Assembly: GCF_023015805.1 (NCBI RefSeq)
Contig: NZ_JALKBA010000011.1
Span: 1-64,000 of the forward strand
DNA length: 64,000 nt
From: Cellulophaga sp. F20128
Lineage (GTDB): Bacteria > Bacteroidota > Bacteroidia > Flavobacteriales > Flavobacteriaceae
Reading direction: 5' to 3'
The notes beneath the pieces were generated by a model, which saw nothing but the letters and a program-made list of their open reading frames with translations, did no database searches and was not told the DNA's origin. The stretch's first letter is position 1, and every line of letters begins with the position of its first letter. This document shows positions 15,706 to 24,162 of this stretch, piece after piece. Both the position numbers and the translations under genes were made by a program.

Positions 15706-18096
15706 TTAATTGTTGTTTTTTTCATTTTCAAAAAATTGGTCTAATGCAATCATATCTGGGAGAAGTACTTGTCTTGCTTTACTTCCCTCAAACTGTCCTA
15801 CAATTCCGGCGGCTTCTAATTGGTCTATGATTCTACCAGCCCTATTATAGCCTAATTTTAATTTTCGTTGTATTAGGGAGGCAGATCCTTGCTGTGCAAT
15901 GACAATCACTTCGGCAGCATCTCTAAACAAAGCATCCCTATCCGAAATATTATAATCAATACTTGTGCCAGACTCGTCTCCACCTACATATTCCGGTAGT
16001 AAATAGGCATCTGCATAGGCGCGTTGTCCTCCTATATAGCCTGTGATGCGTTCTACTTCTGGTGTGTCTACAAAGGCACATTGTACGCGGGTAACATCAT
16101 TGCCCTGGGTATAGAGCATATCTCCACGTCCAATGAGCTGATCTGCACCTTGTGCATCAAGAATTGTTCTTGAATCTATCTTGGAGGTTACTCTAAAAGC
16201 AATTCTTGCAGGGAAGTTCGCCTTTATGATACCCGTAATTACGTTTACAGACGGTCTTTGTGTTGCAATAATTAAATGGATGCCAATAGCTCTAGCCAAC
16301 TGTGCTAAACGTGCTATCGGTGTTTCTACCTCTTTCCCAGCCGTCATAATAAGATCTGCAAACTCATCGATAACCAAAACAATATAGGGTAAAAACATAT
16401 GCCCATCGTTAGGGTTTAATTTACGAGTTTTAAATTTAACATTGTACTCTTTAATATTGCGTACCATTGCTAATTTGAGCAATTCATACCGATTATCCAT
16501 TTCAATACAAAGCGAATTCAACGTATTTATAACCTTAGCATTATCGGTTATAATGGCATCTTCTGAATCTGGCAATTTGGCTAAAAAGTGACGTTCTATC
16601 TTATTAAATAAAGTAAGTTCTACTTTTTTAGGATCTACCAAAACGAACTTAACTTCAGCTGGATGCTTTTTATACAGTAAAGAGGTTAATACGGCATTGA
16701 GCCCCACAGACTTACCTTGTCCTGTAGCACCGGCCATTAGTAAATGAGGCATTTTGGCTAAATCTACCACCAAGGTTTCATTGCTTATGGTTTTTCCAAA
16801 GGCTATGGGGAGCTCCATTTCTGCTTTCTGAAATCTAGTACTAGCAATTACCGAACGCATGGAAACTATAGATGGGTTTTTATTAGGCACTTCTATACCG
16901 ATGGTTCCTTTACCGGGAATTGGAGCAATGATTCGGATGCCCAAGGCAGCTAATGACAAAGCAATATCATCTTCTAAGTTTTTAATTTTAGAAATTCGGA
17001 CCCCTGCCTCTGGTACAATTTCATACAAAGTTACAGTAGGACCAATCGTTGCTTTTATTTGTGCAATACCAATTTTGTAGTTTTTTAAAGTCTCAACAAT
17101 CTTATTCTTGTTTTCCTCTAATTCTTCTTGATTTATAGTAATACCACCACCAGAACCGTGTTGGTCAAGAAGGTCAATATGGGGAAATTTGTAATTAGAC
17201 AGTTCTAAGGTGGGATCAAACTCACCAAAATCATCAACTAACTTATCTGCTAGATTGTCTTTTTCTTCTTTTTCTTCAACAACCTTTTCTACCTCCATAG
17301 CAAGTTTGTCTTCGGCGTCCTCATCTTCTTCCTGAGCAACGGTAACCTCAAAATTATCTGTAGGTGTTTCTTTTTCTTTTTGAATGGGAGGGATATGCTC
17401 TTTATGGGTGTAGGTATCAATAATAACGGGGGCTTCCTCTTTTTCAGGAGCAAGCGAATCATTTACCGAATTTGCAGTAGCCGTTGATTTAAATTCTTCC
17501 GATAGTGCCGCTTTTTTTTGTTTAAAGTAATGTAAGGTTTTATCTGGTGTAAATTTAAACAAGCGCACAAGGATAAAGATTAATCCAAACAATAACAACA
17601 GAAATACGCCAATTTTCCCAGCAAAATCCTGAAGAAAATCGTTCATTTCATATCCGACTAGTCCACCTAACAAAGGCCACTTTCCAGCAAAAAATCCTAG
17701 CGCAATAGAGAGCCAAAGAACAAATATAAGGCCCCATATCCATTTTCGAACTAAACCTTGCCTGCCCAAACTAAAAAATAAAGACAGCCCTGTTAAAAAC
17801 AATAATACAGGGAAAATAAAGGAGGCTAAACCAAATCCTTTATATAAAAACCAGTGCCCAATAGTGGCCCCAAATTTATTCAATAGATTTTTGGCTTGTT
17901 CATTTCTATTGGCAAACTCAGACAAAAGGCTTTGGTCATCTTGCCATGTAAAATAAAAGGAAATAAATGAAAAAAATAAAGCAACAGAAAAGAGCATTAT
18001 AAGACTACCAAACAAGATTTTATTCTGCTTGGATGGAACTAATGTGCGTTTCTTTTTAGAGGGTGCTGTTTTTGGTTTCTTTGTTCGTTTAGCCAT
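15706..18096 (-). CDS. ftsK: DNA translocase FtsK/SpoIIIE
   Basis: 796 residues. A basic N-terminus is followed by four membrane helices (about 27-50, 85-110, 119-137 and 160-180). An acidic linker (about 200-300) leads to the motor domain, with Walker A G-A-T-G-Q-G-K-S at 456-463 and a D-E-F-A-D Walker B. A C-terminal gamma winged-helix domain ends the protein, starting near residue 725. It pumps chromosome DNA through the division septum and activates XerCD at dif. Spacing to dgkA upstream is 44 bp and lolA follows, so it lies inside the operon. Confidence 0.96.
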   Translation of the reverse strand: MAKRTKKPKTAPSKKKRTLVPSKQNKILFGSLIMLFSVALFFSFISFYFTWQDDQSLLSEFANRNEQAKNLLNKFGATIGHWFLYKGFGLASFIFPVLLFLTGLSLFFSLGRQGLVRKWIWGLIFVLWLSIALGFFAGKWPLLGGLVGYEMNDFLQDFAGKIGVFLLLLFGLIFILVRLFKFTPDKTLHYFKQKKAALSEEFKSTATANSVNDSLAPEKEEAPVIIDTYTHKEHIPPIQKEKETPTDNFEVTVAQEEDEDAEDKLAMEVEKVVEEKEEKDNLADKLVDDFGEFDPTLELSNYKFPHIDLLDQHGSGGGITINQEELEENKNKIVETLKNYKIGIAQIKATIGPTVTLYEIVPEAGVRISKIKNLEDDIALSLAALGIRIIAPIPGKGTIGIEVPNKNPSIVSMRSVIASTRFQKAEMELPIAFGKTISNETLVVDLAKMPHLLMAGATGQGKSVGLNAVLTSLLYKKHPAEVKFVLVDPKKVELTLFNKIERHFLAKLPDSEDAIITDNAKVINTLNSLCIEMDNRYELLKLAMVRNIKEYNVKFKTRKLNPNDGHMFLPYIVLVIDEFADLIMTAGKEVETPIARLAQLARAIGIHLIIATQRPSVNVITGIIKANFPARIAFRVTSKIDSRTILDAQGADQLIGRGDMLYTQGNDVTRVQCAFVDTPEVERITGYIGGQRAYADAYLLPEYVGGDESGTSIDYNISDRDALFRDAAEVIVIAQQGSASLIQRKLKLGYNRAGRIIDQLEAAGIVGQFEGSKARQVLLPDMIALDQFFENEKNNN

Positions 18097-18140
18097 TAAA
18101 AATTGTATTCCTTGAGAATAATTAGTCCACCTGGAAATAA

Positions 18141-18512
18141 TTATAAATTAAATATTTTAGGGATGTAAATAATAAATCCAATAATAGTCGCTGCAATAGA
18201 TACGATCATAACTGCTCCAGCGGATATGTCTTTAATGAATCCAATTTTTAGATCAAACTCCGGTTGTATGTAATCTGCAATTTTTTCAACCGCAGTATTT
18301 AAGCCTTCAATGCCCATAACCAAACCAATGGCAATGATTTGCAAAATCCATTCTATGGATGAAATCTCATAATAAAAACCTAGAGCCGTCATTAAAATAC
18401 CAATAAAAAATTGAACTTTAATGCTTGCTTCTGTTTTTAAAAGTAGCAATGCACCCTTTAGGGCAAAACCAATACTGCGCATTCTGTTTTTTGCAAAACT
18501 TTCTTTGGCCAT
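18141..18512 (-). CDS. dgkA: Diacylglycerol kinase family protein
   Basis: A 123-residue, three-helix membrane protein of the DgkA family (also seen as undecaprenol kinase in other phyla). The signature E-G-L-N-T-A-V-E-K-I-A-D stands near residues 69-80, and the N-terminal R-M-R-S-I-G-F-A-L-K-G amphipathic start is typical. It phosphorylates diacylglycerol or undecaprenol with ATP. The start codon is 1 base from the tpx stop, so it is cotranscribed. Confidence 0.92.
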   Translation of the reverse strand: MAKESFAKNRMRSIGFALKGALLLLKTEASIKVQFFIGILMTALGFYYEISSIEWILQIIAIGLVMGIEGLNTAVEKIADYIQPEFDLKIGFIKDISAGAVMIVSIAATIIGFIIYIPKIFNL

Positions 18513-18513
18513 T

Positions 18514-19011
18514 TTATAATACTTCTAATGCAGCCTTGTAATTTGGTTCATCAACAGTTTCTGCAACTTGCTCCGCATGTAAAACGGTTCCGTTTTCATC
18601 TAATACAACAATAGATCTAGACAAAAGCGCTTCTAATGGTCCGTCTGTAAAAGATACTTCATAGGTTTTTCCAAAATTACCATCTTTATAATCAGATAGC
18701 ATTTCAACGTTTTCTATCCCTTCTGCGCCACAAAAACGAGCTTGTGCAAATGGTAAATCCTTAGAGATGCATAAAACTACAGTATTGTCTAAAGTAGCAG
18801 CGTCTTTGTTAAACTGTCTAACAGATTGTGCGCAAGTACCCGTATCTATACTTGGGAATATGTTTAAAACTACTTTTTTTCCTTTGTAGTTTGCCAAGGT
18901 AGCGGTTGATAAATCGTTCTTGGTTAAATTAAATTCAGGCGCAGAACTCCCTATTTTAGGTAGTGTACCTATTGTATTTAATGTATTTCCTTTTAATGTT
19001 ACTATTGCCAT
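18514..19011 (-). CDS. tpx: Thiol peroxidase Tpx
   Basis: 165 residues of the atypical 2-Cys peroxiredoxin Tpx. The peroxidatic Cys is in D-T-G-T-C (about residue 60) and the resolving Cys in A-R-F-C-G (about 94), a spacing of 34 residues as in E. coli Tpx. It reduces hydroperoxides using thioredoxin. It is first in the operon with dgkA, ftsK, lolA, lptF/G and ribB. A TAnnTTTG-like -7 box on the minus strand lies at 19132-19139. Confidence 0.94.
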   Translation of the reverse strand: MAIVTLKGNTLNTIGTLPKIGSSAPEFNLTKNDLSTATLANYKGKKVVLNIFPSIDTGTCAQSVRQFNKDAATLDNTVVLCISKDLPFAQARFCGAEGIENVEMLSDYKDGNFGKTYEVSFTDGPLEALLSRSIVVLDENGTVLHAEQVAETVDEPNYKAALEVL

Positions 19012-19131
19012 AACTGTGTCGTTTTAAATTTGGTGTGAAATTAAAAAATATATGAGTGATATGTAACTATTTTGGTTAAAAAAGTATTTCAGCTGTTTTT
19101 AAAGGTAATAAGAATTAATTATTAGTATCGA

Positions 19132-19139
19132 CAAAGATA
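19132..19139 (-). promoter_or_regulatory. Possible -7 element of the tpx operon
   Basis: The minus strand reads tatctttg, a perfect TAnnTTTG. It lies about 120 bases upstream of the tpx start, implying a leader of roughly 110 nt. No matching -33 TTTG was found at the usual spacing, so support is partial. Confidence 0.35.
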
Positions 19140-19230
19140 TTGTTAAACCTTATACTTTGGAATAGCTGCCCTTTTTTTTAACAGTTCTTGAGTGTTAGAA
19201 GCCAACCGATGCTGGGGTGGTATGCATGAC

Positions 19231-19270
19231 AAATAAAAAGCCGCAATTCTACATGTAGAATTGCGGCTTT
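19231..19270 (-). terminator. Terminator of the peroxiredoxin operon
   Basis: Perfect 15-bp arms (19237-19251 and 19256-19270), loop catg, with a U-rich tract on the minus strand from the A-run at 19231-19239. It lies 21 bases after the DUF6952 stop codon. Confidence 0.9.
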
Positions 19271-19290
19271 ATTTTACTTCGTTAAGTTTT

Positions 19291-19548
19291 CTATTTATCT
19301 ATGGAGCCTAAAACCCGTTGCATAAATTGGTTTAAAGCTTCTTTTTCAGGAACACCTTCTTTTATAGATTTCTGCACCTCTAAAGCACCATACATATTAG
19401 AAATTAACTCTCCAATCACATCCAATTCTTCATCTTTTAAGGAAGAAACTTCTGTAAGCGCCTCTAAGGTTTCAATAGTTTCAAGAACATAATCTTCATC
19501 GTTCTCTTTTATAAAACCTGTAAGGTGTTTAATTATTGGTAATTTCAT
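19291..19548 (-). CDS. Small DUF6952-like protein
   Basis: 85 residues, acidic, with no membrane segment and no Cys. It begins M-K-L-P-I-I-K-H-L and resembles the flavobacterial DUF6952 family; the name is from recall, so treat it with caution. It is the third gene after a peroxiredoxin and a thioredoxin, and its start overlaps the thioredoxin stop by 20 bases, which makes translational coupling likely. A role in the peroxide/thiol system is inferred from context only. Confidence 0.7.
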   Translation of the reverse strand: MKLPIIKHLTGFIKENDEDYVLETIETLEALTEVSSLKDEELDVIGELISNMYGALEVQKSIKEGVPEKEALNQFMQRVLGSIDK

Positions 19549-19843
19549 GTACTAGATCTTTTAAAACGTCATATTTATTAGTCTGAACCTGATTTTTTAT
19601 GGTTCCATTTTCAAAAGAAGCAAAAGTTGGTAAATTATCCACGTTTGCTAATTTTCTAGATTCTGGAAACTTTTCAGCATCAGCCAAAACAAATGTAACT
19701 GATTCATTTTCAGAAGCCTCTTTTTTAAATTTAGGCTTCATTATTCTACAATTACCACACCAAGTGGCAGAAAATTGAACAACAACTTTATTATTTTTAG
19801 CTATGATTTCAGCTAAATTATCTTTTTCTAATTCTAATAACAT
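19529..19843 (-). CDS. Thioredoxin-family protein
   Basis: 104 residues with a single thioredoxin fold. The active site is C-G-N-C (residues about 29-32) preceded by F-S-A-T-W. The cis-Pro is present in N-L-P-T-F near residue 73. No signal peptide is seen, so it is cytoplasmic. It lies between a 2-Cys peroxiredoxin (14-bp gap) and the DUF6952-like gene, so it is likely the dedicated electron donor of that peroxiredoxin. The CGNC rather than CGPC motif would shift the redox potential relative to classical TrxA. Confidence 0.9.
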   Translation of the reverse strand: MLLELEKDNLAEIIAKNNKVVVQFSATWCGNCRIMKPKFKKEASENESVTFVLADAEKFPESRKLANVDNLPTFASFENGTIKNQVQTNKYDVLKDLVHEITNN

Positions 19844-19857
19844 AATCGTTTCAGTTT

Positions 19858-20502
19858 TTAGTTTACGTGTGCAGATAGGTATTCTGCTGTACCCTTAGAA
19901 TTTGCTTGCATAGCATCTTTACCTTCTTCCCAGTTCGCCGGACAAACCTCTCCTTTTTCTTGAACGTGTGTATAGGCGTCTACCAAACGAATAAACTCAT
20001 TTACATTTCTACCCAATGGCATGTGGTTTATTCCTTCATGGAAAACGGTTCCTTCTTCATCAATTAAATACGTTGCTCTGTACGTTACATTATCTCCTTC
20101 AACAGTAATTACTCCTGTTTCGTCGTTATAGGTTTCGTCAGTAATGTCTAAGATGCCTAAAGTTGAAGCCAGGTTTCTATTGCTATCTGCTAAAATTGGA
20201 TAGGTAACACCTTCAATTCCACCATTATCCTTTGGTGTGTTTAACCAGGCAAAGTGAACTTCAGCAGTATCACAAGAAGCACCAATTACAATAGTATTTC
20301 TTTTTTCAAATTCTCCCAAGGCAGCTTGAAAAGCGTGTAATTCTGTTGGACACACAAAAGTAAAATCTTTAGGGTACCAGAATAATAGAACTTTTTTATT
20401 GTTGTTTTGAGCTTCTTCTAAAACATTAAGTTTAAAAGTGTCGCCCATTGCATTCATTGCATTTACATTTAAATCTGGGAATTTTTTTCCTACAAAAGCC
20501 AT
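19858..20502 (-). CDS. 2-Cys peroxiredoxin (AhpC/Prx1 type)
   Basis: 214 residues of the typical 2-Cys peroxiredoxin family. The peroxidatic Cys is in F-T-F-V-C-P-T-E (about residue 50) and the resolving Cys in G-E-V-C-P-A-N-W near residue 190. A conserved Arg follows in T-Y-R-A-T-Y-L-I-D. It reduces hydrogen peroxide and organic peroxides. It leads an operon with a thioredoxin and a DUF6952-like gene. A perfect minus-strand -7 box (tatatttg) lies at 20537-20544. Confidence 0.93.
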   Translation of the reverse strand: MAFVGKKFPDLNVNAMNAMGDTFKLNVLEEAQNNNKKVLLFWYPKDFTFVCPTELHAFQAALGEFEKRNTIVIGASCDTAEVHFAWLNTPKDNGGIEGVTYPILADSNRNLASTLGILDITDETYNDETGVITVEGDNVTYRATYLIDEEGTVFHEGINHMPLGRNVNEFIRLVDAYTHVQEKGEVCPANWEEGKDAMQANSKGTAEYLSAHVN

Positions 20503-20536
20503 TTTTTATATATTTAAGGTTATTATTTTCTACCTA

Positions 20537-20544
20537 CAAATATA
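20537..20544 (-). promoter_or_regulatory. Probable -7 element of the peroxiredoxin operon
   Basis: The minus strand reads tatatttg, a perfect TAnnTTTG, 35 bases before the peroxiredoxin start codon. A -33 TTTG is not evident at the usual spacing. Confidence 0.5.
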
Positions 20545-20631
20545 AGCCGCATCACTGCCTAAAACTCCGGAATAAAATTTTAATTATTTATAACACAATA
20601 AGCTTTGCTTATGTGTGGTTAAAAAGGAATA

Positions 20632-22095
20632 TTAATTGGATTTTAACTGTCTAATTTTTATTGAAAAAGCAGCGAAAATCAATGTCATAAAGGGGCTTAG
20701 CCAGTTAAATATGGCGTATATAAAATATTCACCAACCCCAACCCCTAAAACACCAGACTGATAGGCTCCACAGGTGTTCCATGGAATTAATACGGAGGTT
20801 ACTGTACCAGAATCTTCTAAGGTTCTACTTAAGTTTTCGGGAGCCAAACCTCTGTCTTCATAGGCTTTTTTAAACATTTTTCCTGGAATAACAAGTGCCA
20901 AATATTGATCGCTGGCAATAGCATTTAACCCCAAACAACTAACAACAGTACTAGCAAACAAGCCAAAAGTTGTGGTTGCAACAGCGAGCAGTGCCTTTGT
21001 AATGCGTGCAAGCGCTCCAATTCCGTCCATTATCCCACCAAATACCATAGCACATATAATGAGAAGTATGGTCCAGATCATGCCTTCCATACCGCCAGCG
21101 CTAAACAATTCATTTAGCGTTTCATTATCTGTAATGATGGCTGTATCTGTTAGTACGGAGTGCATAACAGCAGTGGTATTTGAGTCTGCTAATTGGGCCA
21201 AAACATCCGGTTGAAAAATAAAGGCAAATACACCGGCTAAAACAACTCCGGCTCCTAAGGCAATAAGGGGCTTTGTCTTAAATAAGATAAGGATGATGAC
21301 TACAATAGGAACTATAAATAAATAAGGAGTTATATTAAAGGTTTCTTTAATAGCAACCAATAGGCCACTAATATCTGCTGTACCTGTTGTATCAATATTT
21401 AGACTAATAATTGAAAAAACTAACAATGTAATTACAATAGTAGGTACTGTGGTATAGGTCATGTATCTAATATGCGTAAACAAATCTGTACCCGCCATTG
21501 CAGGAGCAAGATTTGTGGTGTCGCTCAAAGGCGACATTTTATCTCCAAAATAGGCGCCAGATATAACAGCGCCAGCAATCATTCCTGTTGGAATGCCTAG
21601 TGCTGTACCAATACCTATTAATGCAATACCTACAGTTGCAGAGGTTGTCCAGCTGCTTCCCGTGGCAATTGAAATAATAGCGGCTATCACAACAGAGGCC
21701 GGTAAAAATATGGTTGGATTTAAAACCTGTAGCCCATAATACACCATAGCGGGGATAATACCACTTACGAGCCATGTGCCAGATAACGCACCAACCAATA
21801 CCAAGATGAAAATAGGTACAAGTACACTTTTTAAATTTTCAAAAATTTCTTTCCCCATTGTAAATAGGGTTGTTTTATTGAAAAAACCAACAATTGCAGC
21901 CACACCACCACCCATCAATAAAATAATCTGATTGGAGTATTCCCCCATCATTTCACCAGCTGCAAAAAAAATATTATAAGCCAAGAGACTCATTAAGATG
22001 AATACCGGTATTAAGGCTTCAAAAAAATTTAATTCTTTATTTTCTACAATATGTTCATTTTTAGGGTCTGAAGTGCTTAAGTTCTGGTTGCTCAT
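20632..22095 (-). CDS. nhaC: NhaC-family Na+/H+ antiporter
   Basis: 487 residues with about 12 hydrophobic segments. The NhaC signatures are visible: S-W-T-T-S-A-T-V-G near residue 147, G-A-Y-F-G-D-K-M-S-P-L-S-D-T-T-N-L-A near 180, and a late W-N-T-C-G-A-Y near 438. Family members exchange Na+ for H+ or, in some cases, malate/lactate. A marine lifestyle fits sodium export. The gene appears monocistronic, 78 bp from the next gene upstream. Confidence 0.92.
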   Translation of the reverse strand: MSNQNLSTSDPKNEHIVENKELNFFEALIPVFILMSLLAYNIFFAAGEMMGEYSNQIILLMGGGVAAIVGFFNKTTLFTMGKEIFENLKSVLVPIFILVLVGALSGTWLVSGIIPAMVYYGLQVLNPTIFLPASVVIAAIISIATGSSWTTSATVGIALIGIGTALGIPTGMIAGAVISGAYFGDKMSPLSDTTNLAPAMAGTDLFTHIRYMTYTTVPTIVITLLVFSIISLNIDTTGTADISGLLVAIKETFNITPYLFIVPIVVIILILFKTKPLIALGAGVVLAGVFAFIFQPDVLAQLADSNTTAVMHSVLTDTAIITDNETLNELFSAGGMEGMIWTILLIICAMVFGGIMDGIGALARITKALLAVATTTFGLFASTVVSCLGLNAIASDQYLALVIPGKMFKKAYEDRGLAPENLSRTLEDSGTVTSVLIPWNTCGAYQSGVLGVGVGEYFIYAIFNWLSPFMTLIFAAFSIKIRQLKSN

Positions 22096-22173
22096 TAAAT
22101 GCCTTAGTTAGTTACCTCGTAATATTACGATTTTGACATGTTTCCTGCAAATTTTCAATTTTAGAAAGCTATT

Positions 22174-23382
22174 TTATACCGTTTTTATAATGTTTAAACT
22201 TTCCATACAGTTTTTCATGACGCGGTAGGTTCGCTCAATATCGTTATCTAGTCCTATTGAAAACCGAATTAAACCATTAGAAAGTCCCATTTCTTTTTGT
22301 TCTTCCAGGGGTATTTCAGAAGAAGTTGATGTCCCTGGGGCACTGAATAGGGTTTTGTAAAATCCTAGACTTACTGCTAAATAGCCAAGATTGCGTTCCT
22401 GCATTAACTCCATAAGTGCATTCGCATTTTCCAGGGTGCCAACATCTATGGTTAGAATACCGCCATAGCCATATTCTTGGTCCATTTGTTTATTCATTTG
22501 AGCGTGACTTGGATGAGAGCCTAAGCCAGGATATACCACGCGCAAACCATCTTTTTCAAAATGTTGGGCCAAATACATTGCATTTTCACTGTGTTTTTTA
22601 ATGCGAATATGCAGTGTTCTTAAATTTTTAAGGATTGAAGCTGCCCGCAAGCTATCTAAGGTACTTCCTAATAACATTCCAGCACCATTGTTTACATCTT
22701 TTAAGCTTAAGCAGAATTCTGTGGTACCACAGACGGCACCAGCAACACAATCACTTGTACCGTTGATGAATTTAGTAAGACTATGGATAACGATGTCTGC
22801 CCCAAGTTTTCCAGGTGTAATGTTTAGTGGTGAAAAGGTGTTGTCTACCACCAAAGGTAGTTTGTGCTTTTTTGCTAGGATTGAAAGCGCTTTAATATCT
22901 GCAATTTCTAGAAGCGGATTACTTACGGCTTCGCAATAAATCATTTTGGTTTGGGGTGTAATTGCTTTTTCTACGGCTTCAATAGAAGTAATATCAACAA
23001 AGGAAGAATTTACATTAAACTTTTTTACAAAGTTTTTTAAAAAGGCGTAGGTACCTCCATAAATAGTCCTGCTACTTACAATATGGTCGCCTGCATCACA
23101 CAATTGCATAATAACAGAGGTTATGGCGCCCATGCCGCTGGCGTATACATTGGCCGATTCTGTTCCTTCTAATGCAGCTAATGCTTCCCCTAAATAAAGG
23201 TTAGAAGGGGAAGAGTGTCTGGTGTATAAATAACAACCTTCTGTATTGCCTTCAAAAGTATCAAACATTGTTTTTGCTGATATAAAGGTGTAGGTGGAGG
23301 AATCAGAAATTGAAGGGTTAACACCTCCAAATTCTCCAAAATATTGTAAATCTAGTATGTTGTCTGATGCTTTAGAATCCAT
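22174..23382 (-). CDS. Cys/Met-metabolism PLP enzyme (methionine gamma-lyase-like)
   Basis: 402 residues of the trans-sulfuration PLP family. Recognisable are Y-x-Y-T-R near residue 51, A-S-G-M-G-A-I near 81, V-V-D-N-T near 178, and the PLP Lys in H-S-L-T-K (K204). Divergence from an Lrp regulator mirrors the known mdeA/mdeR layout of Pseudomonas putida methionine gamma-lyase. However, the position of the catalytic Cys of classical MGL (in Y-G-C-T) is Gly here (Y-G-G-T, G110). The reaction may therefore be cystathionine or another gamma/beta-elimination rather than true methionine cleavage. It is read as an amino-acid-degrading or sulfur-salvage lyase under Lrp control. Confidence 0.85.
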   Translation of the reverse strand: MDSKASDNILDLQYFGEFGGVNPSISDSSTYTFISAKTMFDTFEGNTEGCYLYTRHSSPSNLYLGEALAALEGTESANVYASGMGAITSVIMQLCDAGDHIVSSRTIYGGTYAFLKNFVKKFNVNSSFVDITSIEAVEKAITPQTKMIYCEAVSNPLLEIADIKALSILAKKHKLPLVVDNTFSPLNITPGKLGADIVIHSLTKFINGTSDCVAGAVCGTTEFCLSLKDVNNGAGMLLGSTLDSLRAASILKNLRTLHIRIKKHSENAMYLAQHFEKDGLRVVYPGLGSHPSHAQMNKQMDQEYGYGGILTIDVGTLENANALMELMQERNLGYLAVSLGFYKTLFSAPGTSTSSEIPLEEQKEMGLSNGLIRFSIGLDNDIERTYRVMKNCMESLNIIKTV

Positions 23383-23478
23383 TTTTGTAGTTTTTATACG
23401 TTAAATGTACTTTTTAATAGTTATATTGTCAATTAAAATTAAAATTAGATTAATATAAAACTATTATTACTCAAAATG

Positions 23479-23509
23479 ATAGATTTTAAATCTATAATTT
23501 TGAATTATA
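23479..23509. promoter_or_regulatory. Two adjacent palindromes, likely Lrp-family operator
   Basis: 23479-23495 has perfect 8-bp arms around one central T. It is followed, overlapping by three bases, by 23493-23509 with perfect 7-bp arms around ttg. A TAnnTTTG match (taattttg, 23495-23502) for the plus-strand regulator gene sits inside the pair. Operators overlapping the promoter fit autoregulation by the Lrp-type protein starting at 23533. Confidence 0.55.
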
Positions 23510-23532
23510 GTTCCATCCAAAGAAAATAGACT

Positions 23533-24009
23533 ATGACAAAGTTTGATGAAACCGACAGGAAGCTTTTGGAGTTATTGCAAGAGGATTGCAAGAAAACAAC
23601 AAAAGAATATGCCTATCAATTAAATTTATCCGTTACTGCTGTCTATGAGCGTATTAAGCGGTTAGAACGTGTTGGTGCAATCACCAAATATGTGGCATTG
23701 GTAGATAAAAAGGTGGTAAAGCGATCATTTGTAGTGTTGTGTCATATTAAACTCATACAGCATGCCAAGGAATTTGTTTTGAAGTTTGAGCGGGAAGTTC
23801 AAAAATTACCAGAAGTAGTAGAATGTTATCATGTAAGTGGTGATTACGATTATATTTTAAAGGTTTTGGTTTCAGATATGGATGCTTACAGAGACTTTAT
23901 GGTGACAAAACTTACGGTATTAAAGCATATCGGTAGCACCCAAAGTACTTTTGTAATAAATGAAGTAAAACATACTACGTCCATAGCTGTTGGGTGTGAT
24001 GTTGTGTAA
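23533..24009 (+). CDS. Lrp/AsnC-family transcriptional regulator
   Basis: 158 residues. The N-terminal winged helix-turn-helix begins F-D-E-T-D-R-K-L-L-E-L-L and includes L-S-V-T-A-V-Y-E-R-I-K-R-L as recognition region (about 30-45). A C-terminal RAM/ACT effector domain follows, with V-S-G-D-Y-D-Y-I-L-K near residue 100. Lrp-type regulators bind amino acids. Divergent transcription from the methionine-gamma-lyase-like gene suggests that it controls that enzyme and itself. The intergenic gap (150 bp) has two palindromes. Confidence 0.94.
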   Translation: MTKFDETDRKLLELLQEDCKKTTKEYAYQLNLSVTAVYERIKRLERVGAITKYVALVDKKVVKRSFVVLCHIKLIQHAKEFVLKFEREVQKLPEVVECYHVSGDYDYILKVLVSDMDAYRDFMVTKLTVLKHIGSTQSTFVINEVKHTTSIAVGCDVV

Positions 24010-24162
24010 AAAGGAAAAATTTTTGAGGGAAAAAGGCAGCAGTTAAAAGTGAAGTGCTTAGAGAATAATGATTAGGGGTTAATTATACCTGCATTATATT
24101 GGTTTAATTTTATAACCACAGAAAATAATGCTAATTTTACGACTTTAATTAAAGAGAAATAT

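Noticed and set aside
15696-15731. Longer lolA start overlapping ftsK
   Set aside because: It adds a polar leader before a good signal peptide; the ATG at 15693-15695 is the natural start.
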